A stretch of 39,682 nucleotides of DNA. Origin: an uncultured Caulobacterales bacterium. Lineage in GTDB: Bacteria > Pseudomonadota > Alphaproteobacteria > Caulobacterales > Maricaulaceae. Location: NCBI GenBank assembly GCA_938040095.1, contig CALHXF010000047.1:1-39682 (forward strand). The letters run 5' to 3'. Shown piece after piece: positions 25,401 through 34,010 of this stretch. The first letter of the stretch is position 1; every line of letters starts with the position of its first letter. Both the position numbers and the translations under genes were made by a program. Under the pieces are notes generated by a model. That model saw only the letters and a program-made list of their open reading frames with translations. It was not told where the DNA came from and ran no database searches.

Positions 25401-26159
25401 ACCAATTGAAATGACAGCCCAAACGAGACGGTTCAATCCAACATATCCTGTCAGCGGTAACATCCGCGTATTCCGTTCGTCGGGTGACCAAAAATTTGTA
25501 TCCAAACTATAGGCCATACTACCGAAGGGATCGGTGACAGCCTGCACCCATTTGGGTGCATCAACTTCTGCTGTTAGGCCGATCATGATCGAATAGAAAA
25601 ACAACCCAATGGCAGAGACAAGCACGAGAACGCGGTTCTGTGTTAGCCCTGCAATTAAAGTAAAAAATGCCGTGACGAAGAGAGCGTTCACCAGAGTGAA
25701 AACCAAAAAGGGCTGGAGGTAATAGAGTGGACGAATTGGTCCTAAGGTTTCAGAATCAAGACTTGGGCTAAATTGCCCTAAAAACTGGGCGACTAAGAAG
25801 ACAAATGTCGAAAGCACAATCACCATGAAGATGCCAGCCATGCGAGAAAGGGTCATGTCGCGCGTGGTTACGGGCGTGGCGTGAATGATCTCCAGCATGT
25901 TGGAGGTTTTATCTCGTAAAATGCCTGTGACCGTGAAAATGCCGCCGAAGAAAATGATTGGGAGATAGGCTGCGGAGATGCCGCCTGCGATCATTTGCGC
26001 GCCATTTGCCTTTAGACGGGACCCTGAAAGCCCCGAACCAATGATGTCAGGGAGTAGCGTCGAGGCCGCGCCGTAGATCACCATCACGACCATCACGACC
26101 CAGAAGCCGATTTGTTTGGCTTGATAGCCCGTTTCGAATTTGAGCAGTTGCTTAAACAT
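22485..26159 (-). CDS. ABC-2 permease fused to M1-family aminopeptidase
   Basis: A 1224-aa fusion. Residues about 1-600 carry two blocks of about six membrane helices each, as in ABC-2 permeases; a final helix lies near residue 580. The C-terminal ~600 residues form an M1-like peptidase with HEMGH (H950-E951-xx-H954) and E974 as the third zinc ligand. Nineteen residues separate H954 from E974, one more than in classical M1 enzymes but as I recall for this fused family. GTIPYSERG stands in the substrate-binding region. The peptidase half probably faces the periplasm. It pairs with the ATPase gene three bases upstream. Substrate unknown. Confidence 0.9.
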   Translation of the reverse strand: MFKQLLKFETGYQAKQIGFWVVMVVMVIYGAASTLLPDIIGSGLSGSRLKANGAQMIAGGISAAYLPIIFFGGIFTVTGILRDKTSNMLEIIHATPVTTRDMTLSRMAGIFMVIVLSTFVFLVAQFLGQFSPSLDSETLGPIRPLYYLQPFLVFTLVNALFVTAFFTLIAGLTQNRVLVLVSAIGLFFYSIMIGLTAEVDAPKWVQAVTDPFGSMAYSLDTNFWSPDERNTRMLPLTGYVGLNRLVWAVISIGTLALVFGRFKRGLLTGKTKLNRDAGMVAKGEAYTGVAQSSGFMADVSAFWTRTKFEYLTTVKSVPFIILASLAAALFAFLIIVTVFFSPQKLVPTSLFMSAIGFGSLLIPMIMILAFFSAEITFRDKGVKFNELLDSTGVRNWPILTSKWVALMGVVTTLCVIGMFIGMAIQTLVDSPPIDFGLYLRYTFLSRLPNYLFLAALAMIIQIFAPNRIVGMLAAGGVLAATFFIGLLPFYHPLMGFSGTSPGSVSEISPYNNWIAFKWFNTYWAMFVLAFVVLGVWLARRGLQTSLWIRLKNLRGNFSPTSGGIFALAIAGFIGTGTYIYKAYDAVDWMNQKDRETRQVDGEKLFATEMKLPRPHTRAVNVDAQIFPSRQEALISGTMQLQNSSGEPITELYVQPSTGHEEDMRVLTVEGATEVTSGKNMEGDTIEAINEYDVRLFKFSPPLAVGKTVELDFEVFLHGPRLADQSSVSKNGTFMNNYAGFRGSPRVVPVFGPPDFSIQSSKKRRKLGLEELEKLPEPLAEGSDMSLFGAITGPADMIDFEGHICTEAPQIPIAPGNLISEETKDGRTCRTYQTTQPISNFFSMLSGEYAVTTGSWTAPDGKVIPISIYHAEHHDFSVQEMIEATQFSLSHYTEHFSPYQYDYVRIMEVPFIGFAQAFAGTIPYSERGFIMDSGDPDDVKTLDNASQTTMHEMGHQWFAHQIVPGFSRGYNVLSEGLTSYATMDAYEAKYGWDKTHYALENSTIAGLQGLAFMDSEKEVPLSKARDQQYLVYNKADWVLWSLKNYIGPQNMRDAMKGFLDDYGLKGAPYPTTKTLTNVLREAAGPEYDQLITDQWDRMVWWKFAFGDNGPTLTENADGTWKVTIHVSLDKDIKTEEMKTSESWSDMDGEVLNEPLEIGLYTDVPKKLWSAWSALETVRVTKSEQTFIFNVAEKPTHIALDPRRLMLERNVDDNVKTIGETSASKP

Positions 26160-26162
26160 TCC

Positions 26163-27041
26163 CTATGCTCCGCGTCCGACAAGGCCGTGAAGATGGGCAT
26201 GATAGGCGTCCTCAAGCATAACGTCAGCCTGATCCCAACCTGCACCTGGTGAGGCTGTGTCCAAAACAGACACGATAACACCGCCCGAGAGGTGGCGAGA
26301 GGATAGGAAATTACCCTGCGCTTTGACCACCAAAGCCTCGTCTTTACTCACCCGCTTGCGCCAAACCTGACCTTCAATTTTTGCGATCAAGGTTTCAGGT
26401 GCGCCACGCGCCACGATTTCTCCTGCGCCCATAACGGCCATATCTGTACAAAGGTCTCGGACATCTTCGATGATATGTGTCGAAAGAATGATGACCTTAG
26501 TTTCGGCTTGCTCTGAGAGTAAATCGAGGAAACGTTGACGTTCCGTCGGGTCAAGACCCGCTGTCGGTTCGTCCACGATCAAGACTTTCGGATCTCCCAA
26601 TAACGCTTGAGCTACGCCAAATCGCTGACGCATACCGCCAGAATAGGTCGCCACATTCGCCGACGAATGGGTCAGTAAATTCACATGTTCAAGAAGTGAG
26701 CGAATTTGGGACTCTCGCGCGGCCTTATTCGTCACGCCCTTCAATACCGCGATATGATCTAGGAGGGCTTTCGCGCTCATCTTTGGGTAAACCCCAAAAT
26801 CTTGTGGGAGGTACCCAAGCACCGACCGCATGGACATCGGGTTGGCGATAATGTCGACGCCGTTTAATTTGATCTCGCCGCTATCTGGTTTCTGAAGGGT
26901 TGCCAGGGTTCGCATGAGCGTGGATTTACCAGCGCCGTTCGGCCCGAGGAGGCCAAAAAGACCCGGTTTCAAATCCAGAGACACATTTTTCAATGCGTGA
27001 ACGTCCCCAAAACTCTTAGAGATATTTTGAATCGACAACAT
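26163..27041 (-). CDS. ABC transporter ATP-binding protein
   Basis: A 292-aa nucleotide-binding subunit: Walker A GPNGAGKST (33-41), signature YSGGMRQR (slightly degenerate, Tyr for Leu), Walker B VLIVDEPTAGLDP, and the switch His in STHIIED. After the ATPase core a C-terminal region of about 70 residues is family-specific. It belongs to the DrrA/NatA-type exporters that pair with ABC-2 permeases, and it is encoded immediately before the permease-peptidase fusion, so they form one transporter. Confidence 0.92.
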   Translation of the reverse strand: MLSIQNISKSFGDVHALKNVSLDLKPGLFGLLGPNGAGKSTLMRTLATLQKPDSGEIKLNGVDIIANPMSMRSVLGYLPQDFGVYPKMSAKALLDHIAVLKGVTNKAARESQIRSLLEHVNLLTHSSANVATYSGGMRQRFGVAQALLGDPKVLIVDEPTAGLDPTERQRFLDLLSEQAETKVIILSTHIIEDVRDLCTDMAVMGAGEIVARGAPETLIAKIEGQVWRKRVSKDEALVVKAQGNFLSSRHLSGGVIVSVLDTASPGAGWDQADVMLEDAYHAHLHGLVGRGA

Positions 27042-27157
27042 GGCATTCCCCCGAACGCTAACGAATTTATTTTATGAGGTCTCTCTAAGCACGAACCATA
27101 TCGAAAAACAACAATAAATATCGATTAACGATAAGTTTCCGTGGGATTTAAGTGTCA

Positions 27158-27182
27158 TAAGTGCCGCGAAGCTGTGCACTTA
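27158..27182. promoter_or_regulatory. Inverted repeat in the divergent ABC/gsp control region
   Basis: TAAGTGC (27158-27164) and GCACTTA (27176-27182) are perfectly complementary with an 11-nt spacer. It lies between the divergent ATPase gene and gspE, about 70 bases before the gspE start. A second, shorter dyad (TATCG / CGATA) sits at 27119-27133. Either may be an operator; no regulator is known. Confidence 0.4.
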
Positions 27183-27249
27183 AAAGTCTCCGATTTGTCA
27201 CCTAGATATGCTTCCCTGCATCGGTTCAACGCGCTAGGCTCTAAATGAT

Positions 27250-28755
27250 ATGAAAGCTGAAACATCCCTCACTCCGCCTGTTGCGCCGCCCTTGTCTTAC
27301 GCCTTTGCGCGTTTGCATGGTGTTATTGTTGCGGAAGGTGACGCAGGTGTTCCTGTTCTCGCACATCGGCCAGGTGTTGCACGAGAAGCATTGCTGGAAG
27401 CGCGCCGTGTTTTTGGCCGACCTATTCGGCCTGAACCTCTAGACGCGACGGCGTTTACACATTTAATTGCGAAGACATATGCGCAGTCTGATCTGAATAG
27501 TTCAGCCGACGCCGCCATTGGCAATCCTGAAGACTTGTCATTGCTTGCATCTGGCCTGCCGAAATCATCAGACTTGTTAGATGACGCGGATGATGCCCCT
27601 GTTATTCGCTTGATCAATGGTATCCTGCAGGAAGCCATCCGTTCGCGCGCGTCCGACGTTCACGTAGAGCCATATGAAGAGCGCCTGTCTGTCCGTTTTC
27701 GGATTGATGGAACGTTGACGGAAAAGCTATCACTTCCCGCGCGCCTTGCACCCGTCTTGGTTAGCCGTGTCAAAGTTATGGCGCGTCTGGATATTGCCAA
27801 TAAACGAATTCCGCAGGATGGACGGTTCTCCTTTAATTTGGGCGAGCGTCAGATTGATGTGCGCGTGTCCACATTGCCCGCGCGCCATGGCGAACGGCTC
27901 GTGATGCGGATTTTGGAAAAAGATAGTCAAGGCATCGGCCTTTCAGAACTAGGTATGGACGCTGAGATGCTAATCGATTTTCAAGCAATGTTGGCGCGAC
28001 CCAATGGGATCATCCTCGTCACGGGTCCGACGGGTTCAGGTAAAACAACGACACTTTATGGTGCGCTATCGCGGCTGAACGATGGCACTCGGAATGTGCT
28101 GACAGTTGAAGACCCTGTTGAATATGCATTGGACGGGATTGGTCAAACCCAAGTGAACGATAAAGTAGGCATGAGTTTTGCGGCGGGATTGCGCGCCATT
28201 CTGCGCCAGGACCCCGATGTCGTGATGGTTGGTGAGATCCGTGATCCCGAGACAGCAGAGATTGCTGTGCAAGCGGCTCTCACGGGGCATCTTGTTTTAT
28301 CAACGGTGCATACAAATTCCGCCGTCGCGGCGATTGCGCGTTTACGGGATATGGGTGTGGAACCGTTCCTGCTGTCCTCAACAATTACGGCCTTGGTTGC
28401 GCAACGATTAGTGCGCAAGCTCTGCGATCACTGCAAGCAACCCTATCAACCCAACGCATCCGAATGCGCAGAACTAGGTGTGAAATCGGGCTCGGCATTT
28501 TACAAATCAACGGGCTGTATGAAGTGCCAAAATATCGGTTATCAGGGGCGTCTTGGCTTATATGAGATGGTCATCAATGATGATGCCTTGCGACAGATGA
28601 TTCATGATGGTGCATCGGAAACGGACATGGCCGCCTATGCCTTCAAGGCACGTATGACGCTCTTGCAGAGCGGTGCGGATGCTGTTCTTGCGGGGAGCAC
28701 GAGTTTCGAAGAAGTCCTGCGTGTCTGCTCTGCTAATGTTGCGGATGCACATTAG
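27250..28755 (+). CDS. gspE: Type II secretion ATPase GspE
   Basis: A 501-aa secretion ATPase. Walker A GPTGSGKTT (259-267), Asp box LTVEDPVEY, Walker B DPDVVMVGEIRDPETAEIAVQAALTGHLVLSTVHTN and the zinc tetracysteine C392-xx-C395 / C423-xx-C426 are all present. The N-terminal ~110 residues are divergent and short compared with E. coli-type GspE. It powers pseudopilus assembly from the cytoplasmic face. It is the first gene of the operon, followed by gspF after two bases. Confidence 0.95.
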   Translation: MKAETSLTPPVAPPLSYAFARLHGVIVAEGDAGVPVLAHRPGVAREALLEARRVFGRPIRPEPLDATAFTHLIAKTYAQSDLNSSADAAIGNPEDLSLLASGLPKSSDLLDDADDAPVIRLINGILQEAIRSRASDVHVEPYEERLSVRFRIDGTLTEKLSLPARLAPVLVSRVKVMARLDIANKRIPQDGRFSFNLGERQIDVRVSTLPARHGERLVMRILEKDSQGIGLSELGMDAEMLIDFQAMLARPNGIILVTGPTGSGKTTTLYGALSRLNDGTRNVLTVEDPVEYALDGIGQTQVNDKVGMSFAAGLRAILRQDPDVVMVGEIRDPETAEIAVQAALTGHLVLSTVHTNSAVAAIARLRDMGVEPFLLSSTITALVAQRLVRKLCDHCKQPYQPNASECAELGVKSGSAFYKSTGCMKCQNIGYQGRLGLYEMVINDDALRQMIHDGASETDMAAYAFKARMTLLQSGADAVLAGSTSFEEVLRVCSANVADAH

Positions 28756-28757
28756 GC

Positions 28758-29996
28758 ATGGACGCGTTCGATTACAGCGCAATTGATGCGGGCGGTGTTA
28801 AACGCTCTGGCACATTAATGGCGGGCAGCGCGCGTGAAGCGCGGGATCTATTACGGTCCCGGGCGCTGACGCCACTGGAATTAAATCAATCCAGAAAAAG
28901 AGGTGTCAAAAAAGGCGAAATGTCGGCCTCCAACAGTTTTGGGCAAAGCTTTGGGGCAGGAAAGATCAAGCATAAAGAACTGACCCGCGCGACCCGGCAG
29001 CTCGCGATTTTGATAGATGCGGCAACCCCCATTGAAGACGCGCTACGCGTGACGGCGCTACAATTTGAAAAGTCACCAATGAAGGGCGTCTTGCTTTCTA
29101 TCCGTTCGCAAGTCGTGGAGGGCGCGACGCTCTCGCAAGCTCTGCGGAGTCAGCCGCAAGCCTTTTCCGATCTTTATACGGCGATGGTGTCATCGGGCGA
29201 AACTTCAGGAAAGTTACCAGAAGTTCTGCTGCGGCTTGCCGATGATCTAGAATCTGCCCAAGCTATCCGTCGTAAAATTGCAGGCGCGACGGCGTATCCC
29301 TTGGTGCTAACCGTCGTGGCGCTGGTTGTGATCGTTGTTCTGATGATTTTTGTCGTCCCAAAAGTCGTTGAGCAATTTGATACATTTGGACAGCAACTGC
29401 CGCCATTAACGCGGGCGACGATTTGGCTGTCAGAGTTCCTGCAAAATTATGGTCTGATCTTATTGGGCCTATTGATTGCACTGTTTGTGGGTTTGCGGTT
29501 CGCATTGAAAACGCCACGTATTCGCCGTCGCTGGGATGGGTTTAAATTGCGTATACCTATGACAGGACGTTTGCATCGCGACGTAAATGCGGCTCGATTT
29601 TCACGGACAATGGCGGGTCTTGTGAGCGCGGGGACACCCGCTTTGGCCGCAATGGATACGGCGCAGCACACATTGCGAAATACTGTGATGCAGGACGCCA
29701 TGACGGGAGCAGTAGAACGGGTTCGTTCAGGTGCGCCAATGTCGGCAGCTTTGAAGGAAACGGGTGTGTTCCCGCCACTCGTGACGCAAATGGTTATGGG
29801 CGGAGAGGCATCTGGCGATATGGGTAAAATGTTCGCAAAATCCGCAGATTATTTGGAAGACGAGTTTAACGCGCAAACAACCGTTTTTCTGACGCTTTTG
29901 GAGCCTGCAATAATCATTATGTTGGCGGGAGTTGTGCTGATGGTCGTAGCGGCTATCTTTCTCCCGATCCTGCAACTCAACACTTTAGCGTATTAA
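28758..29996 (+). CDS. gspF: Type II secretion inner-membrane protein GspF
   Basis: A 412-aa polytopic protein with two repeated GspF/PilC domains, each containing ATRQLAILIDAATPIEDAL-like and SRTMAGLVSAGTPALAAM-like cores. Three membrane segments are visible: about residues 175-200, 225-245 and 380-405. It begins two bases after the gspE stop and is the platform protein of the secretion system. The sequence is complete. Confidence 0.93.
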   Translation: MDAFDYSAIDAGGVKRSGTLMAGSAREARDLLRSRALTPLELNQSRKRGVKKGEMSASNSFGQSFGAGKIKHKELTRATRQLAILIDAATPIEDALRVTALQFEKSPMKGVLLSIRSQVVEGATLSQALRSQPQAFSDLYTAMVSSGETSGKLPEVLLRLADDLESAQAIRRKIAGATAYPLVLTVVALVVIVVLMIFVVPKVVEQFDTFGQQLPPLTRATIWLSEFLQNYGLILLGLLIALFVGLRFALKTPRIRRRWDGFKLRIPMTGRLHRDVNAARFSRTMAGLVSAGTPALAAMDTAQHTLRNTVMQDAMTGAVERVRSGAPMSAALKETGVFPPLVTQMVMGGEASGDMGKMFAKSADYLEDEFNAQTTVFLTLLEPAIIIMLAGVVLMVVAAIFLPILQLNTLAY

Positions 29997-30010
29997 GGGG
30001 TTTAAACACC

Positions 30011-30436
30011 ATGACACACAAAACCGATGAAGACGGATTTACACTTGTTGAAGTGATGGTGACGCTGGTTATCATCGGCTTGCTGACGACATTCGTTGTA
30101 CTCAATGTTTTGCCCGCGCAGGGCAAAGCGCAGGTGCAAAAAGCGCGCGGTGATATCTCTGCAATCGAAACTGCATTGGAAATGTTTCACTTAGATATGA
30201 ACCAATATCCAACAGAGCAGCAAGGATTAGAGGCGCTCACAACACCACCGTCTGGCGCGAATGAAGCGGCGTACCGCACGGGCGGATACATCAAGAAAAT
30301 GTCACTCGACCCATGGGGTAACCCGTATGAGTATCGCAATCCAGGTGAACGCTCACAGATCGATATTTACTCGCTCGGCGCGGATGGTGAACCGGGGGGC
30401 GAAGAACAAAATGCGGATATCGGGAATTGGCAATAG
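30011..30436 (+). CDS. gspG: Major pseudopilin GspG
   Basis: A 141-aa pseudopilin with a short leader MTHKTDEDG followed by FTLVEVMVTLVIIGLL, the type III prepilin signal cleaved after Gly9. The NQYPTEQQGLEAL and GYIKKMSLDPWGNPYEY motifs and the C-terminal calcium-loop region (LGADGEPGGEEQNADIGNW) are diagnostic for the major pseudopilin. AGGGG precedes the ATG. It overlaps the start of gspH. Confidence 0.96.
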   Translation: MTHKTDEDGFTLVEVMVTLVIIGLLTTFVVLNVLPAQGKAQVQKARGDISAIETALEMFHLDMNQYPTEQQGLEALTTPPSGANEAAYRTGGYIKKMSLDPWGNPYEYRNPGERSQIDIYSLGADGEPGGEEQNADIGNWQ

Positions 30437-30930
30437 CTGCGCAGAAGACATCTCGTCGCGCGTGTGACGCGGGCTTTACGCTCGTCGAAATCCTTTGCGT
30501 ATTGGCGCTATTGGGTTTGACCGCGGGGCTTGTCGTTTTGAACTTGCCCAAGCCCAAGCCGCCCATCCAGTCGGAAGTGCAAATACTGGCGACGACCCTA
30601 AATGTTGCCGTGCGTAAAAGCGTAATTGATGGAAAAGTGCGCGCCATTGACGTCGACGTCGGTGGGATTGAATTATTTCTTTATGATGGCGAATGGGAAT
30701 CTGAAACCCGTCGGGACTTCTCTGAAATAGCACGGATTGATTTGGAGGTTGAAGACCATCGTGTCGACCTCAAAGCACGCGCGAAATCCAAAGTCGAATT
30801 GCCGCCTTTGATCCAATTTGAACCTACGGGAAATGTGACACCCTTCACGCTGTCTATGTCAGGGCGAGGTGGCAGTTTTGTTCTGTCTCCTGATCTGCGC
30901 GGAAACATCACAGTCGAGTTTCAACCATGA
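30427..30930 (+). CDS. gspH: Minor pseudopilin GspH
   Basis: A 167-aa pseudopilin. The leader ends in G before FTLVEILCVLALLGLTAG, giving an N-methylated Phe after cleavage. No ATG or GTG lies in frame before the signal, so the start must be TTG 30427, which overlaps the end of gspG by ten bases; gene order and overlap support this. The globular part is divergent, as usual for GspH. Confidence 0.85.
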   Translation: MAIAAQKTSRRACDAGFTLVEILCVLALLGLTAGLVVLNLPKPKPPIQSEVQILATTLNVAVRKSVIDGKVRAIDVDVGGIELFLYDGEWESETRRDFSEIARIDLEVEDHRVDLKARAKSKVELPPLIQFEPTGNVTPFTLSMSGRGGSFVLSPDLRGNITVEFQP

Positions 30931-31298
30931 AGGACGCAGGGTTTACACTCGTCGAAGTTATGGCAGCGCTGCTGATTTTCTCGGTAGCTATCGTTGGCCT
31001 GTCCCGTGTGGGCACGCAATCCGTGGCCCATACGCAACGCTTGACGGATAAAACCTATGCTGGGGTCGTCGCGGACAATCAACTCATTCGCGCGCGCATG
31101 CAGCGTCCACAAATCGGGACGACATCAGGTGAAGAAACCGCGGGCGGGCAGATCTATCGGTGGCAAATTGTAACGACTGAAACACCGCAAGCGGGGCTAT
31201 TGGAATTACAGGTCGAAGTCTCGCAAGGCGATGCTGTGTTCATCACTCGCCGCGCTTGGTTAAGTGCTGCAGTTACATCAACGACGGTTCAGCGATGA
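30927..31298 (+). CDS. gspI: Minor pseudopilin GspI
   Basis: A 123-aa pseudopilin with a very short leader MKDAG then FTLVEVMAALLIFSVAIVG. The following QSVAHTQRLTDKTYAGVVADNQL matches GspI. With GspJ and GspK it forms the pseudopilus tip. Its ATG overlaps the gspH stop by four bases. Confidence 0.9.
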   Translation: MKDAGFTLVEVMAALLIFSVAIVGLSRVGTQSVAHTQRLTDKTYAGVVADNQLIRARMQRPQIGTTSGEETAGGQIYRWQIVTTETPQAGLLELQVEVSQGDAVFITRRAWLSAAVTSTTVQR

Positions 31299-31924
31299 CA
31301 TTCGGAGGTAGTCGAACACGATCAGAGGCAGGCTTTACATTGGTTGAAGTCCTCGTCTCGCTCTTTATTTTTGCCGTTATCAGCGCGGGAACGATGACGG
31401 CAATGATGCAGACATTTTCTGCCAAAGACCGCTTGGATCAGGCGTCCACTGAACTCGCAGATTTAGCTCTGTTCCGATCTATCTTGCGGGCAGATATGGC
31501 AGCCTTTGATTTACGCCCTAGTCGCGACGGTTTCGGTGGGCGGGAACGTACACTTGTGACAACGGATGGTGATCCGCTTCTGACTTTTACGCGATTGGGT
31601 CGATCCAATGCGATGGGCGCGCAGCGTGGGCAGGCGGAACGTGTACGCTATGTGTTTCGTGATGGTCAATTCATTCGCGAAAGCTTGCCGCATGAAAACC
31701 CAGCAGAACTCGGCTTGTGGCGCGGGCGTGTCATTATGGAAGGTTTGCAAAATGTGGAACTGCAATATTTAACTCGTACAGCCAATATTGATTTGAAGCT
31801 CTCAAGTTGGACTGTTCCCAATACGCTCACTGAGGCACCCGTTTTCACGACGTCAGCCATCGAACTTATGGTCACCGACAGTCGCGGCAATGAAACCTCG
31901 CATTTATTTGAGTTAGGTCTGTGA
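31295..31924 (+). CDS. gspJ: Minor pseudopilin GspJ
   Basis: A 209-aa pseudopilin. ATG 31295 overlaps the gspI stop (ATGA); the frame is open further upstream, but this start gives a normal leader ending AG before FTLVEVLVSLFIFAVISAG. ERVRYVFRDGQFIRE and the region ELQYL are typical of GspJ. It is coupled to both neighbours. Confidence 0.9.
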   Translation: MTFGGSRTRSEAGFTLVEVLVSLFIFAVISAGTMTAMMQTFSAKDRLDQASTELADLALFRSILRADMAAFDLRPSRDGFGGRERTLVTTDGDPLLTFTRLGRSNAMGAQRGQAERVRYVFRDGQFIRESLPHENPAELGLWRGRVIMEGLQNVELQYLTRTANIDLKLSSWTVPNTLTEAPVFTTSAIELMVTDSRGNETSHLFELGL

Positions 31925-32952
31925 GCATCACGCGTAAAAACGAGACAGGCACAGTCCTGCTGACGACGCTGCTCGTCATGGCGGTCATGGCGGCTCTGAC
32001 TGTGGCGCTCATGGATGATATTCGTTTCGCGGTAAAACGCATGATAAATGTGAACGCCTATACCCAAGCAGATTGGCAGGCGAGGGGCGCGGAAGATTTC
32101 ATTCTGGCATTTCTTCAAAATGATTTTCGCGAAATTGATCCCGCAGCCAAGGCGATTTTGCTGCAGTCCCGCGAACCTCTCATCCTCCCGACGCCAGAGG
32201 GGGCGATTACTTTGACCCTGAAAGATGCGAGCCATTGCTTTAATATCAGCAGCGTCGTGACCCAAGCAGGCGGGCAAAATAGTCTTGCCGCGGCAGAGTT
32301 TGCAAATGTTGCGCAACTTCTCGGTCTACCGCGAAATCAGGCAAGCGCCTTATCCAGCACTCTCATTGATTGGCAAGATAAAGATCAACAGATGAGGTCT
32401 GGCGGAGCGGAAGATGGTACATATCTTCGCCGAGACCCGCCCTATCGCACTGCCGATACCGCGATGCGCAGTCCTGAGGAGATGCGGGCTTTAAACGGGA
32501 TGGACGAAGATTTGTGGGTGCTTTTCAAACCATTTGTGTGCACCGGTGGGGCAACGGTTAATCCGCAAGAACCTGAGGCGATTAATGTGAATGGTCTGCC
32601 CCCTGAGCGATTGATCCTTTTAGCGGCGGCTATGGCAGGACTAGGTTCGGCGGACGACGCAATTTCCGCAGCAGAAACATTGCTACGAGACAGGCCGATG
32701 ACGGGCTACGAAAGCACTGATGCCCTCAATGCCAAATTGACAGAAATTGGTTTTAAAATGGATACCCCTGCGCGCCTTGGTGTTGATGTTACAGCTGTCT
32801 TCGTTGAGGTCGTGACACAAGTGGGTCCTGCTGAACGTGTGCGGACATACCGATATGATGGACTGGACAAAGGGGTGCCGCAACTGACATATCGCGGGTG
32901 GGGGCGTGAAACCTTCAGGCCCGAGATCGAAATTGAATTGGACGCGCGTTAA
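31921..32952 (+). CDS. gspK: Minor pseudopilin GspK
   Basis: A 343-aa protein starting at GTG 31921, inside the gspJ stop. The leader ends in G before TVLLTTLLVMAVMAAL; GspK proteins characteristically lack the Glu at position +5 of other pseudopilins, and this one does too. The globular domain has CFNISSV, LIDWQDKD and the INVNGLPPERL block typical of the family. GspK caps the pseudopilus tip. Confidence 0.92.
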   Translation: MSITRKNETGTVLLTTLLVMAVMAALTVALMDDIRFAVKRMINVNAYTQADWQARGAEDFILAFLQNDFREIDPAAKAILLQSREPLILPTPEGAITLTLKDASHCFNISSVVTQAGGQNSLAAAEFANVAQLLGLPRNQASALSSTLIDWQDKDQQMRSGGAEDGTYLRRDPPYRTADTAMRSPEEMRALNGMDEDLWVLFKPFVCTGGATVNPQEPEAINVNGLPPERLILLAAAMAGLGSADDAISAAETLLRDRPMTGYESTDALNAKLTEIGFKMDTPARLGVDVTAVFVEVVTQVGPAERVRTYRYDGLDKGVPQLTYRGWGRETFRPEIEIELDAR

Positions 32953-34010
32953 TGGCGGCACCGACTTTACTTATTCTGCCCGGATTAGATGGCGGCGAAG
33001 CGATTGTCGCGACAGTGTCGGGACAAGGTTACACCACGTCTCGTGTTACGGTGGCTGATATTCCAACCCTCGGACTATCTGAACCTACGGTCATTTTACC
33101 GGGCCAATGGGTTCGTGTTTTCGAGACGGAGTTGCCAAAAACGGGTCGGGCCCAACAGTTAAAAATGGCGCGATTTGCGCGCGAAGACGATATCGCTAAT
33201 GCTACGGATGAGCTGCACTTTGCGCTCTCTGAGGCCCAGCCGCCTGAGCTTGCGGTCGTGGATAAACAGGTTTTAGATCACGTGTTTGAAGTTCTCGGTG
33301 CGATGCGTCCTAAGGCCATTCACGCAGATTATACCTTGTTAATGGGCGACGCAGCGGTTCGCGTCATTGATCGTGCGGTAGAGCCCCAACGCGCTGCAAT
33401 TGATTTAGATTGGACCGATGAAACGTTGGTCACGCTGGAGGACCCGCAACTGGCGACAGCTTTCGCTGAGGGATTATATGCAGGTCGTGGATTGAATTTG
33501 ATGCAGGGCGATTATCGTGCGCGTTCCAATCTGAACCTGCCGCGTGTACCCCTGATACGCTTCGGCGCTTTGGCGGCGTCGGCGGCGCTCGTACTTTTCA
33601 TATGGAATGGCATTCAAGATCGGTCAGCGGCGGCGCAAGCCAAAGATTTACGGACGCAAACGGCGGCGGAGTATTTGTCACTGACGGGCGATCGTGCTCC
33701 ATCTAATCCTGGACGGGCGGCGGCTAAGTCGGTTCAATCTGGTCCGGTAAAACCCACTGGGTTTTTGGACCTTTCCTCTATTTTATTTACAGGGCTCTCC
33801 GCATTTGACGACCTGCGCGTTGATCAATTGAGATATAATGCCAAAGACGGCGTCCTTGCTCTGCGCCTTGTGTATCCCAGTTTCGACGCTGCGACCCGCG
33901 CAGAAGCAGCCATTGCTCAAGCCGGTGGTGTTTTGACAACAGGCGGTGTGCGGGAACAGAATGGTGCTTTTGTTGGCGAGGCAACGCTTAGCCTGGGAGA
34001 CCCGTCATGA
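32952..34010 (+). CDS. gspL: Type II secretion protein GspL
   Basis: A 352-aa protein. The cytoplasmic N-terminal domain (about 1-195) has an actin-like look with WVRVFETELPKT and ARFAREDDIA. A single membrane helix lies near residues 200-217 (FGALAASAALVLFIWNG), followed by a periplasmic ferredoxin-like domain (LRYNAKDGVLALRL). It binds GspE and GspM. ATG 32952 shares its first base with the gspK stop. Confidence 0.85.
   Translation: MAAPTLLILPGLDGGEAIVATVSGQGYTTSRVTVADIPTLGLSEPTVILPGQWVRVFETELPKTGRAQQLKMARFAREDDIANATDELHFALSEAQPPELAVVDKQVLDHVFEVLGAMRPKAIHADYTLLMGDAAVRVIDRAVEPQRAAIDLDWTDETLVTLEDPQLATAFAEGLYAGRGLNLMQGDYRARSNLNLPRVPLIRFGALAASAALVLFIWNGIQDRSAAAQAKDLRTQTAAEYLSLTGDRAPSNPGRAAAKSVQSGPVKPTGFLDLSSILFTGLSAFDDLRVDQLRYNAKDGVLALRLVYPSFDAATRAEAAIAQAGGVLTTGGVREQNGAFVGEATLSLGDPS

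Noticed and set aside
22485-26159. Unusual zinc-ligand spacing (19 rather than 18 residues) as a novelty in the M1 domain
   Set aside because: The same spacing is what I recall for other ABC-2/M1 fusions, so it is a family trait rather than specific to this protein.
31666-32316. 216-codon minus-strand open frame across gspJ-gspK
   Set aside because: It overlaps two clear pseudopilin genes and has a His/Arg-rich composition typical of an antisense shadow.
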